NCBI GenBank assembly: GCA_042408785.1
Contig: JBHOQU010000068.1
Span: forward strand, 1 to 33,943
DNA length: 33,943 nucleotides
Source of the DNA: JAUQQI01 sp042408785
GTDB taxonomy: Bacteria > Chloroflexota > Dehalococcoidia > JAUQQI01
Direction: 5' to 3'
Shown here: positions 1-5,965 of the stretch, in pieces
How the letters are laid out: each line of letters begins with the position of its first letter
How positions within the stretch are numbered: position 1 is the first letter of the stretch
Position numbers and translations under genes: made by a program
The notes under the pieces: generated by a model
The model's database searches: none
What the model was told of the DNA's origin: nothing
Seen by the model: the letters and a program-made list of their open reading frames with translations, nothing else

Positions 1-74
1 AGGACCGGGTAGACCCCCTCATCCCGGATTTTCGTCTGGAACGTCGCCTGCATCGATTCCAGTGTAGCGAACAT
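1..74 (-). CDS. Start of an unidentified gene, cut by the window edge
   Basis: A minus-strand frame opens with ATG at 74-72 and stays open to the window edge (24 codons; it begins MFATLESMQATFQTKIRDEG). I do not recognise the product. There is no clear ribosome binding site upstream. The region to its right looks like mobile-element debris, so this could be an N-terminus of a mobile-element gene or a chance frame. The call rests only on the open frame and its non-repetitive composition. Confidence 0.25.
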   Translation of the reverse strand, partial: MFATLESMQATFQTKIRDEGVYPV

Positions 75-244
75 GGGTTCTTAAGTCAATCAGGATGCAT
101 GCTTATGAACACCTATGAAATAGCGCAGCTGCTGACAACCCCGAAGGTTGTCTGCATCCCGCGCTTCCAGGGTCCGGTACTGGGGAAGCATCCTGGAGTG
201 GGTCTTTGACCCACCGGCAACGGAGCGACCTCATCGTGCCGCTC

Positions 245-300
245 GGGCTGGTCAGCCCCGGGCTTGCTCACGCGCAAGCCCCCGGCTTCAGCCGTGGGGT
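245..300 (+). mobile_element. Relic right end of an IS200/IS605-family element
   Basis: Two hairpins follow each other. GGGCTTG (260-266) pairs with CAAGCCC (275-281). The motif CCCCCGGCTTCAGCCGTGGGG at 279-299 folds with one mismatch around a TTCA loop. This pairing of a GCAAGCC segment with a CGGCTTCAGCCG hairpin is the usual look of the right end, and of the 3' end of the omega RNA, in IS200/IS605 elements carrying tnpB. No tnpB is left upstream: only about 170 bases separate it from the previous partial gene. A further perfect 7-bp stem lies at 134-152 (GACAACC/GGTTGTC, 5-nt loop). I read 75-303 as a remnant with no intact gene. The family assignment is recognition by eye. Confidence 0.45.
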
Positions 301-303
301 GGC

Positions 304-1110
304 TCAGAGATGGCGAGTGGCGATAACCTCCCTCACCGGCCGCCGGTCCCCGGTGCAGCTTATCATCCTGGGACCCTCCACAAACGCAAGTTCAAAGCCC
401 AATCCCCGGTAGAGCCGCACCACCCGGTCCGTGGCCTGATTGGAGAGCACCACCGGCCCCGGATGCCCGGCAAGCCACCGGGCCAGTCTCACCTGGTCCT
501 CCCAGCCGAACCCTCCCGGGCTGTACTGCCGGAATTCCACATCGTACGGCGGGTCGGCGTAGACGAAATCGTCGGGCTTAAGGGGAACCGTCTCGAAGTC
601 CCCGCACCTAAACTCCCACCCCGAAAATATAATCGCGTAATCGGAGAAATCCCGCCGGTAATTTATCTTCCGGTAGCGGCCGAAGGGAACGTTGAACTCA
701 CCCTTTCGGTTGAACCGGCACAGGCCGTTGTAACAGGTCCGGTTCAGGTAGTAGAAAAGCTGGGCCGCCTCCTCGGATTCGGCCCGGCCGAGGCGGATAA
801 GCTCGTTAAAACGGGCCCGGTGCCTGTAGTAAAGTTCGGCGTCGTTGGCCATGGGGATGGTGATTTTAAGGCCCCGCTTTAGCCGGTTAAAGAAGTTGAT
901 AAGATGCGGATTGATGTCGTTAAGGAGGGCCCGTTCGGGCATCAGACCAAGGGTTACGGCCAGGCCCCCGCAGAACGGCTCCACCAGCCGGCGGTGGCGG
1001 TGCGGCAGCCAGAGGGGCTTTAAATGGGGAACAAGCCAGCGCTTACCGCCGGCCCACTTCAGGGGCGGCCCCAGCTTCGGCCTGATGGGTGCCAGCACGC
1101 CTGTCGTCAC
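304..1110 (-). CDS. Dam-type DNA adenine-N6 methyltransferase (D12 class)
   Basis: The 268-residue product transfers a methyl group from S-adenosylmethionine to adenine N6 in DNA. The D12 class (alpha group) order is plain: KWAGGK at 18-23, the SAM-binding EPFCGG at 44-49, the LFYYLNRTCYNGLCR region at 118-132, and the catalytic DPPY at 186-189. The length is normal for Dam or DpnM enzymes. The start is GTG at 1110; the homologous part begins only about 15 residues in. A consensus TATAAT lies just 6 nt upstream, so the message is probably leaderless. No restriction endonuclease is adjacent inside the window: the left neighbour is mobile-element debris and the right neighbour is metabolic and divergent. 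It may be a solitary (orphan) methylase, or the endonuclease may lie beyond position 1. GATC specificity is likely but cannot be proved from sequence. Confidence 0.9.
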   Translation of the reverse strand: MTTGVLAPIRPKLGPPLKWAGGKRWLVPHLKPLWLPHRHRRLVEPFCGGLAVTLGLMPERALLNDINPHLINFFNRLKRGLKITIPMANDAELYYRHRARFNELIRLGRAESEEAAQLFYYLNRTCYNGLCRFNRKGEFNVPFGRYRKINYRRDFSDYAIIFSGWEFRCGDFETVPLKPDDFVYADPPYDVEFRQYSPGGFGWEDQVRLARWLAGHPGPVVLSNQATDRVVRLYRGLGFELAFVEGPRMISCTGDRRPVREVIATRHL

Positions 1111-1116
1111 CGCTAG

Positions 1117-1122
1117 ATTATA
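1117..1122 (-). promoter_or_regulatory. -10 element (TATAAT) of the methyltransferase gene
   Basis: On the minus strand a perfect TATAAT ends 6 nt before the GTG start at 1110, so transcription should begin at or next to the start codon. No convincing -35 hexamer is visible 16-18 nt upstream. The remaining bases between the divergent genes (1123-1352) are G+C-rich. They hold a 7-bp inverted repeat, GGCCGCC (1176-1182) and GGCGGCC (1201-1207), and nothing else I can name. Confidence 0.5.
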
Positions 1123-1352
1123 CGTCCGCAGCCGTCACCGCCCCTTTCCCCGGCCACCTGCCGCCCCCTGGGGTCGGCCGCCGGCCAGCACCAGGCCGCA
1201 GGCGGCCCTCGGGGGCAAACCCTGGCTGACGGCCGCCGGCACGATGAAGCCCCCGGCTCGGTCCATCCCCTTTGGGACCTTGGGCCGGCGCTTCGGGTTT
1301 TTCAAGGGTCGGGTGCGGCCGTGGGCTCAAGGGCTGCCCTTTCGGCGGCCCC

Positions 1353-1381
1353 TTGACGATTCTCGGCAGGTCCTTTACAAT
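1353..1381 (+). promoter_or_regulatory. Sigma-70-type promoter of the crotonase-aminotransferase operon
   Basis: TTGACG (1353-1358) is followed after exactly 17 nt by TACAAT (1376-1381), close to consensus at both boxes. The predicted start point (about 1388) leaves a leader of only about 8 nt before the ATG at 1396. A purine-rich GGAAGGAG (1387-1394) sits almost against the start codon. Confidence 0.65.
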
Positions 1382-1395
1382 CGGCCGGAAGGAGC

Positions 1396-2154
1396 ATGAC
1401 GGTCATCTTCGAGCGCCGGGGTCCCATCACCCTCATCACCATCAACCGACCCGAGGTCCATAACGCCCTAGATACCCCCACCGTCGCCGCCCTGGCCGAT
1501 GCCTGGGCCGAGTTCGACCGGGACCCAGACCTGCGGGTGGCCGTCATAACCGGGGCCGGCGGCCGGGCCTTCTCGGCCGGGGCCGACCTGCGCACCCGGG
1601 TCCCGGGCCTCCTGGAGCGGGGCTACGCCCAGGAGGGCCCCAGCCCGTACCCGAATACCTGGAAGCCGGTCATCGCCGCCATCGCCGGCTACTGTCTGGC
1701 CGGCGGCCTGGCTCTGGCGCTGGCCTGCGATATCCGGATTGCGGCCACCAACGCCGTCTTCGGGACGATGGGGGTTCGGCGGGGGATCCTCCCGGCCGGG
1801 GGCCAGACCCAGCGGCTTCCCCGGCTCATTCCCTTCGGCAAAGCCCTGGAGCTCCTCTTTACCGGCGACCTCATCGACGCCCGGCAGGCCCTCGCCCTCG
1901 GCCTGGTAAACCACGTGGTCGAACCCGAGGCCCTGATGCCTACCGCCCTGGGCCTGGCCGAAAAGGTCGCCGCCAACGCCCCTCTCGCCGTCCAGGCGGC
2001 CAAAGAGGCCGCCTACCGGGGAATCGACCTGCCCCTGGACGAGGCCCTCAAGCTTGAGGCCGAGCTCTTCGACCGGGTTGCCCGAACGGAGGATGCTCTG
2101 GAGGGCACCCGGGCCTTTGTTGAGAAGCGCCCGCCGGTCTTCCGGGGGCGATAA
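1396..2154 (+). CDS. Enoyl-CoA hydratase/isomerase (crotonase) family protein
   Basis: The 252-residue product has the crotonase fold. The N-terminal acyl-CoA-binding strand region (ITLITINRPEVHNAL, 11-25), the first oxyanion-hole segment (AFSAGADL, 58-65), the second (AGYCLAGG, 97-104) and the TQRLPRLI region (138-145) all sit at normal spacing. In a classical hydratase two glutamates act on water. Here the equivalent positions, judged against the ELAxxCD and FGxPE signatures, are Ala106 and Gly126. Hydration of enoyl-CoA is therefore unlikely, and another crotonase chemistry (isomerase, hydrolase, decarboxylase or similar) is more probable. The gene is first in an operon with the aminotransferase, 24 nt away. 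Substrate unknown. Confidence 0.85.
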   Translation: MTVIFERRGPITLITINRPEVHNALDTPTVAALADAWAEFDRDPDLRVAVITGAGGRAFSAGADLRTRVPGLLERGYAQEGPSPYPNTWKPVIAAIAGYCLAGGLALALACDIRIAATNAVFGTMGVRRGILPAGGQTQRLPRLIPFGKALELLFTGDLIDARQALALGLVNHVVEPEALMPTALGLAEKVAANAPLAVQAAKEAAYRGIDLPLDEALKLEAELFDRVARTEDALEGTRAFVEKRPPVFRGR

Positions 2155-2178
2155 GCTCACCGAGGAGGTAAAGAACCG

Positions 2179-3507
2179 ATGCTGGATGCGGCCACCATTG
2201 AGCGGGAAACCCGCGAGTACGTCCTGATCCCCTGGTCAACCCAGTTGCAGGTCCGCCACATTCCGGTCACCCACGCCCAGGGCTGCTGGTTTTACGACGC
2301 CAACGGCAAGGCCTACCTGGACTTTTCGGCCCAGCTCATCAACGTCAACATCGGCTACCAGCACCCGAAGGTGGTGGCCGCCATCAAGGAGCAGGCCGAG
2401 CGGCTCTGCTACATCGGCCCCACCTTTGACCACGAGACCCGCAGCACCCTGGCCCGGATGATCGCCGAGGTGGCCCCGCCCGGCCTTAAAAAGACGATGT
2501 TCACCACCGGCGGAACCGAGGCCAACGAAAACGCCATCAAGATCGCCCGGCTGTATACCGGCCGCCAGAAGATTATCAGCCGCTACCGCTCCTACCACGG
2601 CGCAACCTACGGGTCGATGTCGGTGGGGGGCGACAGCCGGCGCTGGCCCTGGGAGCCCGGCATCCCCGGGGTTGTGCGGGTCTTCGACCCTTACCGCTAC
2701 CGGTGCCCCTTCTGCAGCCGGGCCGAAGCCTGCACCCTCCAGTGCGTGGCCCACATCGAGGAAGTGATCTGGTACGAGGGCCCCGACCAGGTCGCGGCCA
2801 TCATGCTGGAAGGGGTGACCGGCAGCAACGGGGTGATCGTTCCGCCGCCCCAGTACTGGCCGGAGGTCCGCCGCCTCTGTGACAAGTACGGCATCCTGCT
2901 CATCTCCGACGAGGTGATGAGCGGTTTCGGACGGACCGGCAAGTGGTTCGCCGTCCAGCACTGGGATGTGGCCCCGGATATTATCACCTTCGCCAAGGGG
3001 GTTACCAGCGGCTACGTTCCCCTCGGGGGCGTAACCATCTCGGAGAAGATCGCCCGCTTCCTGGATGACCGCCCCTTCCCCTCCGGCCTCACCTACGCCG
3101 GACATCCCCTTGCCTGCGCCGCGGGGATCGCCAACATGCAGGTCTACCGGGAAGAGAACTTGGTCGAGCGGGCGGCGGCCATGGGCCAGACCCTGGGGAC
3201 CCTGCTCCAGGGTCTGCACGACCGGCACCCGTCGGTGGGGGAGGTGCGGGGGCTCGGGCTCTTCTGGGCCGTGGAGCTGGTGAAGGACCGGGAAACCCGG
3301 GAGCCCCTGGTGCCCTGGAACGCCCCAACTCAGGGGGTCCTCAACGACGTCCGCAATGCCGCCCTGGACCGGGGCCTCTACGTTTACGGGCGCTGGAACA
3401 TCCTTATCATCGCCCCGCCCCTCACCATCAGCGAGGAGGAGCTCAAGCTCGGGGTCTCCATCCTGGACGACGTCCTGGAAATCGCCGACCGGGCGGCAAA
3501 AGCCTAA
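2179..3507 (+). CDS. Class III (omega-amino acid) aminotransferase
   Basis: The 442-residue product is a fold-type I PLP enzyme. Visible are TGGTEANENAIKIAR (110-124), the SYHGATYGSM segment (138-147), the PLP-ring aspartate in ISDEVMSGFGRTG (D244) and the Schiff-base lysine in FAKGVTSGYVPLGG (K273). It most resembles taurine:pyruvate and related omega-amino-acid aminotransferases, so it probably moves an amino group between an omega-amino acid and pyruvate or 2-oxoglutarate. An insertion at 174-189 carries four cysteines in the pattern C-x2-C-x5-C-x3-C (176, 179, 185, 189), which suggests bound metal. The ATG is preceded by GGAGGT at good spacing. Its stop overlaps the stop of the convergent membrane gene. 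Pairing with a crotonase suggests degradation of an amino acid or amino-acyl-CoA; the substrate is not shown. Confidence 0.88.
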   Translation: MLDAATIERETREYVLIPWSTQLQVRHIPVTHAQGCWFYDANGKAYLDFSAQLINVNIGYQHPKVVAAIKEQAERLCYIGPTFDHETRSTLARMIAEVAPPGLKKTMFTTGGTEANENAIKIARLYTGRQKIISRYRSYHGATYGSMSVGGDSRRWPWEPGIPGVVRVFDPYRYRCPFCSRAEACTLQCVAHIEEVIWYEGPDQVAAIMLEGVTGSNGVIVPPPQYWPEVRRLCDKYGILLISDEVMSGFGRTGKWFAVQHWDVAPDIITFAKGVTSGYVPLGGVTISEKIARFLDDRPFPSGLTYAGHPLACAAGIANMQVYREENLVERAAAMGQTLGTLLQGLHDRHPSVGEVRGLGLFWAVELVKDRETREPLVPWNAPTQGVLNDVRNAALDRGLYVYGRWNILIIAPPLTISEEELKLGVSILDDVLEIADRAAKA

Positions 3508-5183
3508 CCGGGCGGCCCCTCAGCCCGGACGTAGATAACGTAGTCCCCGGCCCGGGCCGCGGGCCGGTAGGCCGGCCCCAGCTTCGCCTCAAAGAACGCC
3601 CTTAAGGCCGGGTCCTGCACAAAGAGGGCCCAGACCCGGATTTCCCGCCCGAGCAGGAGGCCGCGGAAGGCCTCCTGCCTGGCCAGGAGGGCATAGGCAG
3701 TGTGCATGTCGATGTAGTTTCGGTTGGCGGCGTAATAGGCCACCTCCTTGGCCGCCACGTAATACTCTCCCGGCCCCAAAAGGCCCTCCAGCAGGCGGGC
3801 AGCATCAACGTTGCCCGCAGACCCGTAAAAGTAGGCGGTGGAATACGGGGCCGAGCGCTGGACTAAATCGGCAGCCACGGCCCAGCCGACGAAAGCCGCC
3901 GCCAGGCCGAGGACGACCCCGGCCGGAACCTGCCGCCGGCCTTCCAGGGCTGCCAAAGCCAGACCCGCCAGCAGGCTCCCTGCCGCCACGATGGGCGGGT
4001 GGCCGTACGAGCCCACCGTCCAGAAGAAGGGCCTGTCGCCGAGGGCGAGGCCGGCTATAAGCCCGGCGGCGGCCCCGCCACAAGCAAGCGCAAGGGCCCG
4101 ACGGCCTAGCCCATCAAGGCGGCCGGCAGATTCGGCCACGACGAGGGCGATGACCAGGGGCAGGGCCGCGATGTGGTACTTGGGAAAGTAGCCCGCCGTC
4201 CTGCCCAGATACGCCCCGAGGCTTGCCGCCCCCAGCAGGGCCACGAAATCGGCCGGCCCGGGCTTGTGTCCGGCCGCCCAGCGCCGGGCGCGGCGGCCCA
4301 GGGCCCAGCCGAAAAGCCCAAGCAGGGGCGGCGAAAGCCACCAGCCGGTCTCGGTCCCGGCCAGGCCCGCGCCCAGGGCCAGCCGAAACTCCACAAAGGT
4401 AACCTCAAAGGGCATGGCAAAGGGCAGGCCGAAAAGCAGGCTTACAGCCGCCCAAAGCCCCAGAAAGAGGCCGGCCCCGGTGAAGGCCACGGCGCCCGCC
4501 CACCCCCAGCCCCGGGCCTTAAGGCCCCGACCGGCCAGAACAAGCCCCAGGGCCGGGGGGATGGCCAGGGTCGTGGTGAGCTTCGCCGAAAGGGCCAGCC
4601 CGAAGCCCAGCCCGGCCCCCGCCAGGCCCGCGGCGGATGGGCGGCCGATGAGGTCGGCGCCGGCCAGGACGGCGGCCAGAAAGAGGGGGAGCAGAACCGA
4701 CCCGTCGATGTCCAAAAGCAGGCTACTCTGGACGGTTAGGGGGTGAACCAGAAAAAGGCCCAGGGCCGCGGCCGCCGCCCAGGGCTTCGCCGTCAGCCGC
4801 CGGGTCAGGAAAAACAGGAGGCCGCCGGCCGCCAGGGTTCCCGCAACCCCGACCAGGCGGCCCTGGGCCTCGCCGACCCCGAACAGGCCGTAGGCTAGGC
4901 CCAGGGTGTAAACGTAAAGGGGCGGGTGCCAGAGGGCATACTGAAACTCCCGGTCCAGGGCGCCCCGGTCTTCCATAAAGCCGGCCCGGGCAAAGGGGCG
5001 GCCGGTGGCGGCCACCGCCTCCCCAGCCAGGGCGAAATTAACCTCGTCGTAAACCAGGGGACGGCCAAGGCGGGGGTAAACGCAGAAGAGAAAAAAGGCC
5101 GCCGAAACGGCGGCCGGGAAGATAACGGCCGAACGACCTTTCAGTCGTCCGAAAGCTCCCACTCCGGTATGAACTTGAGCCAC
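3504..5183 (-). CDS. GT39/ArnT-like membrane glycosyltransferase
   Basis: The product (up to 559 residues) is a multi-spanning membrane protein with about a dozen hydrophobic segments and a soluble C-terminal tail. The first extracytoplasmic loop has the acidic pair YDEVNFALAGEAV (D46, E47) and then HPPLYVYTLGLAYGLFG. This is the arrangement in PMT/ArnT-type transferases, which use polyprenyl-phosphate sugars to glycosylate lipids or proteins on the outer face. Acceptor and sugar are unknown. The start is uncertain. GTG at 5183 overlaps the upstream HNH gene by 43 nt; another in-frame GTG lies at 5162. Neither has a strong ribosome site, so translational coupling is likely. The stop at 3504-3506 lies inside the convergent aminotransferase stop region. 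Confidence 0.75.
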   Translation of the reverse strand: MAQVHTGVGAFGRLKGRSAVIFPAAVSAAFFLFCVYPRLGRPLVYDEVNFALAGEAVAATGRPFARAGFMEDRGALDREFQYALWHPPLYVYTLGLAYGLFGVGEAQGRLVGVAGTLAAGGLLFFLTRRLTAKPWAAAAALGLFLVHPLTVQSSLLLDIDGSVLLPLFLAAVLAGADLIGRPSAAGLAGAGLGFGLALSAKLTTTLAIPPALGLVLAGRGLKARGWGWAGAVAFTGAGLFLGLWAAVSLLFGLPFAMPFEVTFVEFRLALGAGLAGTETGWWLSPPLLGLFGWALGRRARRWAAGHKPGPADFVALLGAASLGAYLGRTAGYFPKYHIAALPLVIALVVAESAGRLDGLGRRALALACGGAAAGLIAGLALGDRPFFWTVGSYGHPPIVAAGSLLAGLALAALEGRRQVPAGVVLGLAAAFVGWAVAADLVQRSAPYSTAYFYGSAGNVDAARLLEGLLGPGEYYVAAKEVAYYAANRNYIDMHTAYALLARQEAFRGLLLGREIRVWALFVQDPALRAFFEAKLGPAYRPAARAGDYVIYVRAEGPPG

Positions 5184-5659
5184 TCGGACTGGGGCTGATA
5201 CTGGGCCACCAGGTAGCGGGCATTGGCCCTGGGCCGCCGGGGCGGGCGGATAAGCTTCATTCCGGCCTCTTCGGGCGTCCGGTTAGCCTTCCGGTGGTTG
5301 CAGCTCTTGCAGGCGCTGACCACGTTCTCCCACACGTGCTTTCCGCCGCGGTGGCGGGGGATCACGTGGTCCACGGTCAGGTCCCGGGTCCGGGTGCCGC
5401 AGTACTGGCAGGTGTAGTTGTCCCGCAGGAAGACTTCCCGGCGGGTCAGTTTAACCTCCGGCCGGGGCCGCTTGATCATGTAAACCAGGCGGATGACCGA
5501 CGGCAGGCGGAAGATCTGGCTCGGGGTCCGGAGGACCCCGTCGGCGTGCTCGAGAACCTCGGCCTTGCCCCGGTCGATCAGGACAAAGGCCCGCCGGACG
5601 TTGCAGACGTTAAGGGGCTCATAATTTTGATTGAGAACGAGTACCGGCACGTCAACCAT
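5141..5659 (-). CDS. Small HNH endonuclease family protein
   Basis: The 172-residue product has an N-terminal domain beginning VLVLNQNYEPLNVCNVRRA and a C-terminal HNH zinc-finger nuclease domain. The latter contains CxxC at 84/87, DHVIPRHRGG (D97, H98), Asn112 and a second CxxC at 117/120, followed by NHRK. This stand-alone family is common in Chloroflexota, Actinobacteria and Cyanobacteria and has no settled role. I chose the ATG at 5659 because family homology starts there. A GTG at 5695 would add 12 residues, but a TAGAAT hexamer at 5705-5700 lies only 4 nt before it, which fits transcription starting near that GTG. Its end overlaps the following membrane-protein gene. Confidence 0.85.
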   Translation of the reverse strand: MVDVPVLVLNQNYEPLNVCNVRRAFVLIDRGKAEVLEHADGVLRTPSQIFRLPSVIRLVYMIKRPRPEVKLTRREVFLRDNYTCQYCGTRTRDLTVDHVIPRHRGGKHVWENVVSACKSCNHRKANRTPEEAGMKLIRPPRRPRANARYLVAQYQPQSEWLKFIPEWELSDD

Positions 5660-5695
5660 TCCCGATTTACCCGTCAGGACGGCTCCAACTTTCAC

Positions 5696-5965
5696 CTAGA
5701 TTCTAACACAGGCAGCCGTCACCCATGAACCTGCGTCAATCCCAGCCGGGGCTTCCCAGCTATTTTCGCAGCTGACCACCAGATAATAGCCAGCCTCCTT
5801 GTTATGGCCCACGGCCGTGCGCCCCGGCTGCCTGGCGGGTCCTTACGGTCAGGCCGGCGGCACAGGGCGCATGGGCGTGCACCCGAACGGGACAGTTGAC
5901 TGCCGGCCAGTCGCCGAGAGGCCGGGCCGTCGCCCCTTGCAGGCCGGTGCCGGTTTTATATGTCC
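5696..5965 (-). mobile_element. Gene-less gap, possibly the decayed 3' end of an IS605-type tnpB
   Basis: No intact gene lies here. On the minus strand one frame stays open for about 90 codons from the end of the upstream oxidoreductase gene to a TAG at 5698-5696, with no good start. Its translation (for example GDWPAVNCPVRVH, then GHNKEAGYYLVVS and SWEAPAGIDAGS) resembles the variable C-terminal tails of tnpB products by eye. Bases 5756-5734 read GGAAGCCCCGGCTGGGATTG on the minus strand, like an IS605 right end whose hairpin centre is lost. The high G+C makes long frames likely by chance, so this is a weak call. No terminator with a T-run is visible. Confidence 0.25.

Noticed and set aside
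105..209. A 34-codon plus-strand frame (MNTYEIAQLLTTPK...)
   Set aside because: It has no ribosome site, no recognised family and lies in likely element debris; too short to support.
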